From: Gammaproteobacteria bacterium
Lineage (GTDB): Bacteria > Pseudomonadota > Gammaproteobacteria > Pseudomonadales > Azotimanducaceae
NCBI GenBank assembly: GCA_028821515.1
Contig: JAPPGA010000058.1
Span: 1-64,000 of the forward strand
Length of the DNA stretch: 64,000 bases
Direction: 5' to 3'
Under the pieces are notes generated by a model. That model was given only the letters and a program-made list of their open reading frames with translations. It made no database searches and was not told the origin of the DNA. Positions within the stretch are counted from its first letter, which is position 1, and the number at the start of each line of letters is the position of its first letter. Position numbers and translations under genes: made by a program. Shown in pieces: positions 42,644-57,192 of this stretch.

Positions 42644-43165
42644 TCAAGGCTCCAGAAGGCGTGCCCTGGCCTGTGCGCGCAGCAGGCTGTTCAGTTCCTC
42701 GACGATCGGGACCACCATGTCCTCGTTGTACCCGCGCTTTACGGAGACGACGACGCCCTTGATCCCGACGATCACCATGTGCGGAAGCCCGTCGACGCCG
42801 TACTGCCGCTGGAGTAAGCCGCGCCGGTCGTGGACGAGGGTCATCTTGTAGTCCTTGAGGCGACGCAGCGCTCCGCGGTACGTGCGCGAGTCCTCGGTGT
42901 TGACGGCGATGACCTCCAGCCGGCCTTCGCCGATGGAGTTGTGGATGGCCTCAAGGACGGGCAGTTCCTTGAGGCACGGCGGACACCACGTCGCCCAGAA
43001 GCTGATGACGACGATCTTGCCGGACATCTCTTCAAGGTTGATGCGGTCGCCGTTCCGGTCCGTCCCGAGGCGGGGAGGTGGGATGTCTCCGACCTGCACG
43101 TCGGCTACAGCGCCCTGGGACAGGAAGACGGCCATCGCGATGACGACCAGGACGTTTCGTGCCAT
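42644..43165 (-). CDS. TlpA-like periplasmic thioredoxin-fold protein
   Basis: A 173-residue protein with a signal peptide (ARNVLVVIAMAVFLSQGAVA) and a thioredoxin-like domain with the redox motif WCPPC in VVISFWATWCPPCLKELP. The cis-Pro is in VDGLPHMVIVG. ATG 43165 follows GGGGG; the upstream start at 43183 was rejected. It probably reduces a periplasmic disulfide, as TlpA, ResA and CcmG do. No cytochrome biogenesis genes are nearby. Confidence 0.83.
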   Translation of the reverse strand: MARNVLVVIAMAVFLSQGAVADVQVGDIPPPRLGTDRNGDRINLEEMSGKIVVISFWATWCPPCLKELPVLEAIHNSIGEGRLEVIAVNTEDSRTYRGALRRLKDYKMTLVHDRRGLLQRQYGVDGLPHMVIVGIKGVVVSVKRGYNEDMVVPIVEELNSLLRAQARARLLEP

Positions 43166-43271
43166 CCCCCAACTATAGGCCACTCAGCTGCCGGACGAAC
43201 TGGCCGGAATCGTCACGCGGCAAAATCTCGCCCGGCGGTGCTATGGTTGCCGTTCCCCGCGGGAGTGGCAC

Positions 43272-43955
43272 ATGGGCGACCAGCAAAACGAACTGCTTAT
43301 CGAGCAGATTGAAATCGGACCGATGGCGAACTTCACCTACGTCGTCGGGTCGCGCAGCACACGCGAGGTGGCCATCGTCGATCCCGCGTGGGACATCGAC
43401 GGACTCTTGCGCCATCTTGAGGACCGCGACTACAAGCTCGTCGCCGCATTGGCGACTCACTATCACCCGGACCACATAGGCGGCGGAATGCGCGGCCACA
43501 ACATCGCCGGCGTCGCCGAGTTGCTCGAGAAGTCCCCGGTCAAGATCTACGCGCACAGGCACGAATCGGACGGCGTGAAGAAAGTCACGGGCATTTCCGA
43601 GTCGGACATGGTCCGCGTCGACTCCGGGGACACTCTCAAGATAGGCGACGTCGAAGTCGAGTTTCTGCACACGCCGGGGCACACCCCGGGCTCGCAGTGC
43701 TTTCGCATCAAGAACACCTTGGTGTCTGGTGACACGCTGTTCATCAACGGCTGCGGCCGCGTCGATCTGCCGGGCTCCGATCCCGAGGAGATGTACCACA
43801 GCCTGCAGCGATTGAAATCCCTTCCGGACGACACGCTGCTCCTGCCCGGCCACAACTACAGCGCCGTCCCCAATGCGACGCTGGCCGAGTCGAAGGGGCA
43901 GAATCCCTATCTCGCCGTCAAGGACCTCGATACCTGGCGGCAGATGATGGGATAG
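43272..43955 (+). CDS. Metallo-beta-lactamase fold hydrolase (glyoxalase II-like)
   Basis: A 227-residue MBL-fold protein. Zinc ligands are in ALATHYHPDHIGG (HxHxDH), the HTPGHTPGSQCF block, the Asp in VSGDTLFINGCGR and the His in LPGHNYS. The pattern resembles hydroxyacylglutathione hydrolases and ETHE1-like persulfide dioxygenases; the motif GCGRVDLPGSDPEEMY is shared by the ETHE1/GloB group. The substrate is not certain. Confidence 0.85.
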   Translation: MGDQQNELLIEQIEIGPMANFTYVVGSRSTREVAIVDPAWDIDGLLRHLEDRDYKLVAALATHYHPDHIGGGMRGHNIAGVAELLEKSPVKIYAHRHESDGVKKVTGISESDMVRVDSGDTLKIGDVEVEFLHTPGHTPGSQCFRIKNTLVSGDTLFINGCGRVDLPGSDPEEMYHSLQRLKSLPDDTLLLPGHNYSAVPNATLAESKGQNPYLAVKDLDTWRQMMG

Positions 43956-43981
43956 CAGCCGCGCCCCGTAGAAGGGTTGCG

Positions 43982-44956
43982 TCAGGGAAGCAGGTGCGCG
44001 ACGGCGTCGCGTTCCTCCCGCAGTTCGGCTTCCGTGGCCCGCATTCTGCCGCGGCTGAAATCGCTGATGTCGAGACCGTCAATAATCTGCCAGTCGCCGT
44101 CCGTGCAATTGACGGGGAACGAATAGATCAGGCCCGCTCCGATGCCGTAGCTGCCGTCGGAGTAGACGCCCATGCTGACGACATCGTCCGTGCCATGTAC
44201 CCAGTCGCCGATGTGCCCGATGATGGCGTTGGCGGCGGAGGCGGCGCTCGAGGCGCCGCGGGCGTCGATGATGGCCGCGCCGCGCTGCTGCACCGTCGGG
44301 ATGAAGTCATTCGCGTACCAGGTCTGGTCGACCAGGTCCATCGCGGGCTCCCCGTCCACCGTCGTGTGATGAAGGTCAGGGTATTGGGTGGCCGAGTGAT
44401 TGCCCCAGACCACGAGGCCCCGCACCGCGTCGACGCGCGCGCCGGTCTTCGCGGCGAGTTGGGCCTTGGCCCGGTTGTGATCGAGGCGCATCATCGCAGT
44501 GAAGTTGCGCGGATCGAGATCCGGTGCGTTGCGTTGGGCGATCAGGCAGTTCGTGTTCGCCGGATTGCCGACGACCAGCACCTTCACGTCGCGCGATGCA
44601 TGTGCGTTCAGTGCTGCGCCCTGGACGGAGAAGATGGCGGCATTGGCTTCCAGCAGGTCGCCCCGTTCCATACCTGCCGTCCGCGGCCGGGCGCCGACGA
44701 GGATGGCGATATCGGCGCCGTCAAAGGCGACGTTCGGGTCATCGGTAGCCGTGATTCCGGCAAGCAGTGGAAACGCACAGTCCTCGGCTTCCATGATGAC
44801 GCCGTTGACGGCATCCATGGCAGGCGGAATCTCAAGCAGTTGCAGTGCGACGGGCGTGTCCGGGCCCAGGAGTTGTCCCGATGCGATCCGAAAGACCAGC
44901 GCATAGCCGATCTGGCCCGCCGCGCCCGTCACCGCGATCCTCGCCGCATCCGTCAT
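43982..44956 (-). CDS. mdh: Malate dehydrogenase
   Basis: A 324-residue NAD-dependent malate dehydrogenase of the cytosolic/chloroplast (MDH type 2) group. The N-terminal [17 protein letters not shown] is the NAD site, [11 protein letters not shown] holds the substrate-binding Arg, and [10 protein letters not shown] the catalytic His with RLDHNRA upstream. It converts malate to oxaloacetate in the TCA cycle. Confidence 0.95.
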   Translation of the reverse strand: MTDAARIAVTGAAGQIGYALVFRIASGQLLGPDTPVALQLLEIPPAMDAVNGVIMEAEDCAFPLLAGITATDDPNVAFDGADIAILVGARPRTAGMERGDLLEANAAIFSVQGAALNAHASRDVKVLVVGNPANTNCLIAQRNAPDLDPRNFTAMMRLDHNRAKAQLAAKTGARVDAVRGLVVWGNHSATQYPDLHHTTVDGEPAMDLVDQTWYANDFIPTVQQRGAAIIDARGASSAASAANAIIGHIGDWVHGTDDVVSMGVYSDGSYGIGAGLIYSFPVNCTDGDWQIIDGLDISDFSRGRMRATEAELREERDAVAHLLP

Positions 44957-45135
44957 TGCCGCCTCCCGTGCCCGAAGGGACGGGGATTCTATCGACTTGA
45001 CCGAAGGCGCGATACGGGGCCGGTGCGGATGTATACTTGCCGCGCGCTAACGCGCCCCCTGCCGATGTTTAGGAGTCATCTGCGGGACCAGAATATTCCT
45101 TCCCCAAGTGCCGCAGCTAACCGAGGGTTACGCCC

Positions 45136-47631
45136 ATGCAACTGAAGCCGTTCTATTGCAATTGTCTGTGCATTGCAGCCCTGGCGTTTGTCCATGCAGG
45201 AGCGCATGGCGAAGACGTGGATCGACCGGAAGCACAGCTTGAGACCGTGGTCGTGGTCGGCACGCGTGCCGCTCCCCGGACCGCCACCGATGCGCCCGTG
45301 CCAGTGGACGCCATCGACGCCGCGGCGCTGATGGGACAGGGCAGCGGGGACATGTCCAACCTGCTGCGCACCACGATTCCCTCCTTTCACGTCAGCACCA
45401 ACCCCTCCCGTGATGCCGCGGCCCTGCTGCGGCCGGTCAACCTGCGCGGCCTGGCGCCCGACCACACGCTCGTGCTCGTGAACAACAAGCGCCGCCATCG
45501 CGGTGCCGTCATCCAGTGGATTTCCAACGGCGCGTCCGACGGCGCCCAGGGTCCGGACATTTCCGCCATCCCCGCAGGCGCCATCAAGCGTGTCGAGGTG
45601 CTCCGCGACGGTGCCGCGGCGCAGTACGGCTCCGACGCCATCGCCGGCGTCGTCAACTTCGTGCTGAGAGACGATGACGGGGGCGGCAGCCTCGAGGCCA
45701 AGTACGGATTTCACACCGAAGACACCTCGGAGGACCTGATGGTGATCTCGGCCAGCCGGGGTTTCGGCGCCGGCACGGCGGGCTTTGCGAACCTGAGCCT
45801 CGAGTACACGACTTCAGCGCCCACTGACCGAAGCGTCCAGCATCCGGACGCCGTAGCCATGCAGGGCGTGGGCGTCTCGGTGGCCAATCCCGCCAAGCCG
45901 TGGGGCGATGCGGAAGTCGAGGGCGGCCTGAAGGCCTTCCTCAACACCGGCTTTGAACTTGACAATGGCGTGCGCGGCTACGCGTTCGGCAACTACACCA
46001 CCCGCGACGTCACCACCGCGTTCTTCTATCGCTCTCCGCAGGGCCGCTCCGGCGTCTACGTCAGCGGCGGCAGGATCCTCATCGGCGGAGGACCCGCCTG
46101 CAAGGCCAGGTACGACTATGCCGCCACGCCGGAGAACGTGGTGAAGGTGAGGGATCTGCTCGGGGACGACGATGCGTGTTTCGCGTTCGCGGAAATCCTG
46201 CCCGAAGGGTTCACGCCGGCGTTCGGCGCCAGCATGACGGACATGTCGGCCGTGGGTGGCTTTACGGGTTCGTTGGACAATGGCCTGACCTACGACGTTT
46301 CGGTCAGCTACGGTCGAAACAACCTGGACTTCTTCATCCATGAGACGGTCAATGCCTCCTACGGTCCCGCGACGCCGCGCTCCTTCGACATCGGCGCGAA
46401 CGCGCAGACGGAGACCAACTTCAACGTGGACCTGACCTATGCGATGGACGTAGGGCTCGCCTCGGACCTGAACGTGGCCAGCGGCTTCGAGTGGCGGGAC
46501 GAGGGATTCAAGATCGTGACCGGCGAGCAACTGTCCTGGGACACGGGACCGTTCGGCGCGGACGGCTTCTCCGCCCGCTCCAACGGGTTCGGCGGATTCA
46601 ACCCCGCCAGCGCGGGAAAGTGGGACCGGGCCAACATCGCCGCCTATGCCGATCTTGAAGCGGACGTGAACGACTGCGTGCGTCTCGGCGGCGCGCTGCG
46701 CTGGGAGGACTTCGACGACTTCGGCTCGGTGGTCAATTTCAAGCTGGCCGGGCGCGTTCAGATGAACGACCTGGTGGCGGTCCGGGCTTCCGTCGGCAGT
46801 GGATTCCGGGCGCCCACGCCAGGGCAGCAGAACGCCAACAACCTGTCCACGGTCGTGGACTCCGCTACCGGCGTGTTCCGGGAGCAGGGCACGGTGGCAT
46901 CCACGAACCCGGTGGCGCTGGCCCTGGGCGGTGCGCCGCTCGATGCGGAAAGCTCGAACAACTTCACCCTGGGGTTCCTCGTCCAGACGGACGGTGGCCT
47001 CGATCTGACCGTCGACCTGTTCCGCATCGATCTCGCGGATCGCATCGCGCTTTCGGACAACCTCACCGTTACCGACGCGATTCGTGCGGACCTGATGGCA
47101 GCGGGGGTCGCGGCGGCGGAGGACTTCAACCGAATCCGCTACTTCACCAATGATTACGATACCCGGACCACGGGACTGGATGTCGTGCTGACCCAGCGCT
47201 TCGATACGTCTCTAGGCGTAACCAACCTGCTGGCCGGATACAACAGGACCATGACCGAGATAACCGAACTCGAGCAGTCCTCGACCGCCAGCCGCGTCGC
47301 GTCGATCGAGAGCGGCTCCCCAGGTTCGCGGGTCAGCCTGGCCGTGAACCACGCCATGGACAAATGGGATTTGGGTGCGCGCCTCAACTACTTCGGCAGT
47401 TGGTTCGACTCCGACGATAACCACTACCACGACGGGTACCAGTATCTGGACGTGTCGGCGAAGTACTCCTTCTCAGAGAGCATCGCGGTCATCATTGGGT
47501 CGGACAACGTACTGGACGCCTATCCCGATGAAGCCGTCCGTTCGCCGAGTTCGGGTCGGCTCTATCCCCGGTACTCTCCCGCCGGCTACAACGGCCGGCT
47601 CATGTACGGACGTTTCCGCTACGAGTTCTGA
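45136..47631 (+). CDS. TonB-dependent outer-membrane receptor
   Basis: An 831-residue outer-membrane receptor: signal sequence ending near AHGE, a TonB-box-like ETVVVVGTRA, a plug domain (AAALMGQGSGDMSNLLRTTIPSF, LRGLAPDHTLVLVNNKRRH, IKRVEVLRDGAAAQYGSDAIAGVVNFVLR) and a 22-strand barrel ending with a typical aromatic C terminus (YGRFRYEF). The substrate is unknown. No TonB, ExbBD or transporter partner is nearby. It may import siderophores, vitamins or polysaccharide fragments. Confidence 0.92.
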   Translation: MQLKPFYCNCLCIAALAFVHAGAHGEDVDRPEAQLETVVVVGTRAAPRTATDAPVPVDAIDAAALMGQGSGDMSNLLRTTIPSFHVSTNPSRDAAALLRPVNLRGLAPDHTLVLVNNKRRHRGAVIQWISNGASDGAQGPDISAIPAGAIKRVEVLRDGAAAQYGSDAIAGVVNFVLRDDDGGGSLEAKYGFHTEDTSEDLMVISASRGFGAGTAGFANLSLEYTTSAPTDRSVQHPDAVAMQGVGVSVANPAKPWGDAEVEGGLKAFLNTGFELDNGVRGYAFGNYTTRDVTTAFFYRSPQGRSGVYVSGGRILIGGGPACKARYDYAATPENVVKVRDLLGDDDACFAFAEILPEGFTPAFGASMTDMSAVGGFTGSLDNGLTYDVSVSYGRNNLDFFIHETVNASYGPATPRSFDIGANAQTETNFNVDLTYAMDVGLASDLNVASGFEWRDEGFKIVTGEQLSWDTGPFGADGFSARSNGFGGFNPASAGKWDRANIAAYADLEADVNDCVRLGGALRWEDFDDFGSVVNFKLAGRVQMNDLVAVRASVGSGFRAPTPGQQNANNLSTVVDSATGVFREQGTVASTNPVALALGGAPLDAESSNNFTLGFLVQTDGGLDLTVDLFRIDLADRIALSDNLTVTDAIRADLMAAGVAAAEDFNRIRYFTNDYDTRTTGLDVVLTQRFDTSLGVTNLLAGYNRTMTEITELEQSSTASRVASIESGSPGSRVSLAVNHAMDKWDLGARLNYFGSWFDSDDNHYHDGYQYLDVSAKYSFSESIAVIIGSDNVLDAYPDEAVRSPSSGRLYPRYSPAGYNGRLMYGRFRYEF

Positions 47632-47662
47632 CAACAGGCGGCACCCGGGACGGCGTGCCGCC

Positions 47663-48076
47663 TCAACGGAACTCGTGGTACCAGGTGCCGGCGCTTCTGA
47701 GTTCCAGCGCCTTCTGGAGATACGGTGCTGTCTTTTCCGGCAACCGGTCCGGCCGTACCCACACTAGGTCATCACAGCGGTCCGGCTCGCCGATTTGGGC
47801 GGTGCCGCTCCACCGCCTTGCCTCGAACAGGAAATCGACGCCGTCGCCGTAGGACATGACGATAACGGGTTCGATTTCCAGGACCTCGATACGCGCTTCT
47901 TCCCGGACTTCGCGCGCGGCCGCCTCGGCGATCTCTTCGCCCGCTTCGACATGCCCGCCCGGCAGCGAGTAGTACCCATCGAGGAACCCCGTATTCGCCC
48001 GCCGCAGCAGCAGCAGGCGGCCGCAATCGAATACGAACGTGTGCACGATGATGTCGAACCGGGATCTTGTAGTCAT
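47663..48076 (-). CDS. NUDIX hydrolase
   Basis: A 137-residue NUDIX protein with the box GGHVEAGEEIAEAAAREVREEARIEV (consensus GX5EX7REUXEEXGU with A for G near the end). It hydrolyses a nucleoside diphosphate linked to another group; the substrate cannot be told. It begins 6 bases after vapC, on the same strand. Confidence 0.87.
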   Translation of the reverse strand: MTTRSRFDIIVHTFVFDCGRLLLLRRANTGFLDGYYSLPGGHVEAGEEIAEAAAREVREEARIEVLEIEPVIVMSYGDGVDFLFEARRWSGTAQIGEPDRCDDLVWVRPDRLPEKTAPYLQKALELRSAGTWYHEFR

Positions 48077-48082
48077 GGCCGA

Positions 48083-48481
48083 TCAGTCTACGGCCACATG
48101 TATCCAGGCAAGCCCGTCAACGAACTCGAAATGGGAATCTGATGAAATGAGGTCTGCTCCCGTCTCCATTGCGTGCGCGGCGATCCAGATGTCGTTTGAT
48201 GGAATAGGGCGTGCCTTGGTTCTGAGCGCGGTCGCTATCCGAGCGTAGCGGTCTGCTGTCGTCAGATTCATGGCCGGAGTCGCGACGCGGGGGTTCTCAA
48301 GAAAGGCGTAAAGTTCGCCGAGGTTCCTTTCCAGGCGCGTTCCATGGCGAAACCCGTAGAGCAGTTCGCCAATGACCACGAAGGGAAGAAGGATCTGCTC
48401 GGATGAACGCACAATCTCGGCGATACGGGGATGACCCCTCTTGAGGTGCGAGTACGCGTTGGAGTCGAGGAGAATCCTCAT
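48083..48481 (-). CDS. vapC: PIN-domain toxin ribonuclease (VapC-like)
   Basis: A 132-residue PIN domain. Acidic residues for metal are in LLDSNAYSHL, FVVIGELLYG, NDIWIAAHAM and SSDSHFEF. It should cleave RNA, as VapC toxins do with tRNA. ATG 48481 overlaps the antitoxin stop by ATGA, the usual arrangement for VapBC. Confidence 0.87.
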   Translation of the reverse strand: MRILLDSNAYSHLKRGHPRIAEIVRSSEQILLPFVVIGELLYGFRHGTRLERNLGELYAFLENPRVATPAMNLTTADRYARIATALRTKARPIPSNDIWIAAHAMETGADLISSDSHFEFVDGLAWIHVAVD

Positions 48482-48741
48482 TCCCACATGCCGCGATCAA
48501 TATGGGAGAGGTCGCGGAGGGCGCGATCCATCGCACGCGCTTCCTCGTGGGTCCAGGTGCCGATCAGATGATCCAACGAGGATCCAACAGTGTCGGCTCC
48601 GGCCTTGCTGGAATCCAGGCCGGCACCCCGTCGGAGAAGCCTCAGTACCGCTCGATTCAAGGAGATACCCTCCTGGTCCGCCAATTGTCGGATGTGCTTC
48701 GCAAGGTCATCGTCAAAGCCGCGAATCGTTAGTTGGTTCAC
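48478..48741 (-). CDS. vapB: Antitoxin, FitA/VapB-like ribbon-helix-helix protein
   Basis: An 87-residue protein with an N-terminal ribbon-helix-helix (NQLTIRGFDDDLAKHIRQLADQEGISLNRAVLRLL) and a C-terminal toxin-binding end (DRALRDLSHIDRGMWE). It would neutralise the PIN toxin and bind its own promoter. The paired TGAGTC/GACTCA repeats immediately upstream are the likely site. Confidence 0.85.
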   Translation of the reverse strand: MNQLTIRGFDDDLAKHIRQLADQEGISLNRAVLRLLRRGAGLDSSKAGADTVGSSLDHLIGTWTHEEARAMDRALRDLSHIDRGMWE

Positions 48742-48757
48742 GTCCGTTTAGCCCTTG

Positions 48758-48800
48758 TGAGTCAAAAGATGACTCATTATGAGTCGGATTGATGACTCAT
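48758..48800 (-). promoter_or_regulatory. Paired inverted repeats, probable VapB operator
   Basis: First element: TGAGTCA, AAAGA, TGACTCA (48758-48776), a perfect 7-base inverted repeat. Second: ATGAGTC, 8 bases, GACTCAT (48779-48800). They begin 17 bases upstream of the antitoxin start codon, the usual place for a toxin-antitoxin operator, and the two dyads would seat two RHH dimers or tetramers. Confidence 0.7.
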
Positions 48801-48985
48801 CCAAGTCGGCTAGATGCGCGTTTTCCAATTCGCGTTGGAATTGATGTGTTCGCACTACGCAACATCCAATATGTTTCAGTAACTTACCGCATCTCCACCC
48901 GTGGGTGAACGTGCCTCCCGACTTGATACGGTGGGGCTTTTCTGCCATTTTTGCGCGTTCCCCAAAGAAAACCTGATCGTTGCCG

Positions 48986-53569
<4,584 letters not shown>

Positions 53570-53582
53570 CAGAACAACAGCG

Positions 53583-55046
53583 ATGGGCAAAACGACGGGA
53601 TTCATGGAGTTCGAGCGCGTTGCGGAACCGTACCGCGATCCGAAGACGCGCGTCCTCGACTTTCGCGAAATCTATACTGACCACGATGTCGGACACCTCG
53701 AGACCCAGGGAGCCCGCTGCATGGACTGCGGCGTGCCGTTCTGCCAGTCGGAGAACGGCTGCCCGATCCACAACCTGATCCCGGAGTGGAACGACCTCGT
53801 CTACCGGGGGCACTGGCGCGATGCCCTCGACCGGCTGCACAAGACCAACAACTTCCCGGAGTTCACCGGACGCGTCTGTCCGGCACCATGCGAAGGCGCG
53901 TGCGTGCTGGGCATCACCGATCCAGCCGTGACCATCAAGAACATCGAGATGGCGATCATCGACCGCGGATTCGAGGAAGGCTGGGTCGTGCCCATGCCGC
54001 CGAAGACCCGCACCGGCAAGAAGGTGGCCATCGTCGGTTCGGGACCTGCGGGTCTGGCAGCCGCCGCGCAGCTCAACCAGGCCGGCCACAAGGTGACCGT
54101 GTACGAGCGGGCGGACCGGATCGGGGGCCTGCTCACCTACGGCATTCCGAACATGAAGCTTGAGAAGGAGCGCATCGTCGAGCGGCGTCTCGCCCTCATG
54201 CGCGAGGAGGGGATCGAGTTCGTCACCAATGCCAGCGTCGGGGATGGATTGGGCGGCAGCATCGATGCCGAGGCACTGTTCGAAGCGTCGGACGCGGTGC
54301 TTCTGGCCACCGGCGCCACGGTGCCGCGGAACCTGCCGGTGCCGGGCCGGGAGCTCAAGGGCGTCTACTTCGCCATGGAGTTCCTGACCGCCAATACGCG
54401 GAGTCTGCTCGACTCCAACTTCGAGGACGGCAACTTCATTTCGGCCAAGGACAAGGATGTCGTAGTCATTGGCGGCGGCGACACCGGCGCCGACTGCATC
54501 GGGACCGCACTGCGGCACGGATGCAAATCGCTCCAGAACTTCGAACTGTTCCCCTCGCCTCCGCCGGAGCGCGCGCCGAACAACCCCTGGCCGCTGTATC
54601 CGAACATTCTTCGGACGGACTACGCGCACCAGGAATCCGGTGCGAAGTTCGGCGGCGATCCCCGGATCTACTGCATCAATACGGTGGAGTTCATCGACGA
54701 TGGCAACGGCGGCCTCGCGGGGATGCGCACCATCGACGTCTCACTGGAGAACGGAAGGTTCCGGGACCTCGAAGGGACCGAGCGGGTGTGGGATGCGCAG
54801 CTCGTGTTCCTCGCCATGGGCTTCCTCGGCCCGGAAAATGCCGTGTCGGAACGGCTCGGCCTCGAGTACGACGAGCGCTCGAACTACCGGGCGGTCAAGG
54901 GCGTGCACAAGACGAACCGGGAGGGCGTCTTCGCCGCCGGAGACTGCCGCGGCGGCCAATCCCTCGTGGTCCGCGCGATCAACGAGGGACGGGAGGCCGC
55001 CCGCGAAATCGACCGATACCTGACCGGTTCGACGTTGCTGCCGTAG
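53583..55046 (+). CDS. gltD: Glutamate synthase [NADPH] small subunit
   Basis: A 487-residue FAD/NADPH subunit. The N-terminal ferredoxin-like domain has [10 protein letters not shown] and [12 protein letters not shown] binding is [17 protein letters not shown] and the NADPH site [16 protein letters not shown] 53583 was chosen as it follows the gltB stop by 13 bases. It feeds electrons from NADPH to GltB. Confidence 0.95.
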   Translation: MGKTTGFMEFERVAEPYRDPKTRVLDFREIYTDHDVGHLETQGARCMDCGVPFCQSENGCPIHNLIPEWNDLVYRGHWRDALDRLHKTNNFPEFTGRVCPAPCEGACVLGITDPAVTIKNIEMAIIDRGFEEGWVVPMPPKTRTGKKVAIVGSGPAGLAAAAQLNQAGHKVTVYERADRIGGLLTYGIPNMKLEKERIVERRLALMREEGIEFVTNASVGDGLGGSIDAEALFEASDAVLLATGATVPRNLPVPGRELKGVYFAMEFLTANTRSLLDSNFEDGNFISAKDKDVVVIGGGDTGADCIGTALRHGCKSLQNFELFPSPPPERAPNNPWPLYPNILRTDYAHQESGAKFGGDPRIYCINTVEFIDDGNGGLAGMRTIDVSLENGRFRDLEGTERVWDAQLVFLAMGFLGPENAVSERLGLEYDERSNYRAVKGVHKTNREGVFAAGDCRGGQSLVVRAINEGREAAREIDRYLTGSTLLP

Positions 55047-55136
55047 GTTCGGCGCGACACACAACGAAAACGTGATGGCGAGGACCGTTTTTCGGTTTAT
55101 ATTCGCCATCGGGTGATGGACAAAGGAGGGCTTGAA

Positions 55137-57173
55137 GTGGCGTATACCACGGAAGGAATCCGCAATATTGCGCTGGTTGGACACGCCGGCGCGGGCAAGA
55201 CCGAGCTGAACGAAGCGTTGCTGCATGCGGCGGGCAAGATTCCAAACAGGGGATCCGTGGATGCCGGAGACACCGTCTCCGACTTCGATCCGCGTGAACA
55301 GGAACTGAAACACTCGCTGCGCGCCACCTTCTGCCACCTCGATCACGGGGACACCCACGTCAATCTCGTCGACACCCCCGGATATCCCGACTTCCAGGGA
55401 AGGACACTGTCGGTATTGCCGGCGGTGGAAACCGCCGCGGTCGTCGTCGATGCAGTTGCCGGTGTCGAACCGATGACGCAGCAGTTCATGGAGGCGGCAC
55501 GGGCGCAGGGCCTGTGCCGGATGATCGTGGTGAACAAGATCGACGCGCCCAACGCCGACGCGGGTGCCGTGCTGGAACAGATCCAGGACGCATTCGGCTC
55601 GGAGTGCCTTCCGATCAACCTGCCGGCGGAAGACGGGACGAAGGTGGTGGATGTCTTCTTCGAGTCGAACGGCGCCGACCCGGATTTTGGTTCGGCGGAA
55701 ACCGCCCACGAACAGATTGTCGACCAGGTCGTCGAAGTGGACGACGACCTGATGGAGCTGTACTTAGAGCAGGGCGAGGTCGAGCCCGAGCAACTCCACG
55801 AACCCTTTGAGAAGGCACTGCGGGAAGGACACCTCGTGCCGATCTGTTTCGCGTCCGCCACAACAGGTGCCGGCGTTTCGGAACTGCTCGACATATTCGG
55901 GCGCTTCATGCCGAACCCCAGGGAAGGCAATCCTCCGCCTTTCGTGCAGGGCGACGGCGAGGATGCGGAACCGGCCCCGATCACGCCGGACCCCGCGCTG
56001 CACGCGGTGGCGCATGTGGTTAAGGTCGATATCGACCCGTTCCGCGGACGCATGGCGACGGTCCGCAACCACCAGGGCACCGTGCGCCGCGGCGGACAGA
56101 TTTTCGTCGGCGACGGGCGCAAGCCATTCAAGATCGGCCACCTTCTCAAGCTCAACGGCGCCGAACAGACGGAGGTCGAGGCGGCGATTCCGGGTGACAT
56201 CTGCGCGATTCCCCGGGCGGAAGACATGCGGTTCGACGCGGTCCTGCACGATGCCCGCGACGTAAACGGCATTCACCTCAAGTCCACACCGTTGCCGGAG
56301 CCCATGTACGGGCGCGCGATCGCGGCTGAATCCGACGTTGAAGCACAGAAGGCGAACGAAGCGGTATCGACGTTGTGCGCGGAAGACCCCTCACTGCGTC
56401 TCGAGCAGATAGCGTCGATGAACGAAACCGTACTGCGCGGCATCGGCGAACTGCACATGCGCATCACGCTCGACGAGGTGGCCGCCAAGTACGGTATCTC
56501 GTTGAAGACATCGCTTCCCTCCATCGCCTATCGCGAGACCATTGTCGGCAAGGCCGAGGGGCACCACCGTCACAAGAAACAGACAGGCGGCGCAGGGCAG
56601 TTCGGGGAAGTGTTCCTGCGGGTCGAGCCGTTACCCAGAGGCGAGGGCTTCGAGTTCGTCGATGCCGTGGTGGGCGGCGTCATCCCGTCCCAGTTCATCC
56701 CCGCAGTGGAAAAAGGCGTACGCGAAGTCATCATAGACGGCGCCATCGCGGGATACCCGTTGCAGGATGTCCGGGTCACCGTCCACGACGGCAAGCACCA
56801 CTCGGTGGACTCAAAGGAGGTTGCTTTCGTGGCGGCAGGCAGACAGGCGTTCATCAACGCCGTGCGGGCTGCGAGGCCGATCGTCATGGAACCGATCGTC
56901 GACATCACGGTAACGGTTCCCGATCACTGCATGGGCGATGTCGCGGGCGACCTTTCCAGCATGCGGGGCTCGATCAAGGGCACCAACAGCCTGGCGGGCG
57001 GTCGCGCGGAGATTTCGGGCCAGGTCCCGCTGAAGGAAGCGCAGGGCTATCACTCGCGGCTGAATTCGCTCTCGGGCGGCGAGGGGGCTTTCAGCATGGC
57101 CTTCAGCCACTATGCCCAGTTGCCGGCAGTCGACCAGGAGGAACTCGTCAGGGCGTTCCGCCAGGAGGATTGA
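55137..57173 (+). CDS. Elongation factor G-like GTPase (EF-G paralogue)
   Basis: A 678-residue translational GTPase. G1 is GHAGAGKTEL (canonical EF-G has GHxDxGKTT), G3 DTPGYPD, G4 NKID. Domain IV has HKKQTGGAGQFGEV and the domain V segment RGSIKGT. The changed G1 and adaptation of switch regions match the EF-G2/FusA2-like branch, whose role in translocation or recycling is not settled. The GTG at 55137 follows AGGAGGG by 7 bases; ATG 55116 was rejected. Confidence 0.88.
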   Translation: MAYTTEGIRNIALVGHAGAGKTELNEALLHAAGKIPNRGSVDAGDTVSDFDPREQELKHSLRATFCHLDHGDTHVNLVDTPGYPDFQGRTLSVLPAVETAAVVVDAVAGVEPMTQQFMEAARAQGLCRMIVVNKIDAPNADAGAVLEQIQDAFGSECLPINLPAEDGTKVVDVFFESNGADPDFGSAETAHEQIVDQVVEVDDDLMELYLEQGEVEPEQLHEPFEKALREGHLVPICFASATTGAGVSELLDIFGRFMPNPREGNPPPFVQGDGEDAEPAPITPDPALHAVAHVVKVDIDPFRGRMATVRNHQGTVRRGGQIFVGDGRKPFKIGHLLKLNGAEQTEVEAAIPGDICAIPRAEDMRFDAVLHDARDVNGIHLKSTPLPEPMYGRAIAAESDVEAQKANEAVSTLCAEDPSLRLEQIASMNETVLRGIGELHMRITLDEVAAKYGISLKTSLPSIAYRETIVGKAEGHHRHKKQTGGAGQFGEVFLRVEPLPRGEGFEFVDAVVGGVIPSQFIPAVEKGVREVIIDGAIAGYPLQDVRVTVHDGKHHSVDSKEVAFVAAGRQAFINAVRAARPIVMEPIVDITVTVPDHCMGDVAGDLSSMRGSIKGTNSLAGGRAEISGQVPLKEAQGYHSRLNSLSGGEGAFSMAFSHYAQLPAVDQEELVRAFRQED

Positions 57174-57192
57174 GAGCCGGGCGCGGCGCTGG

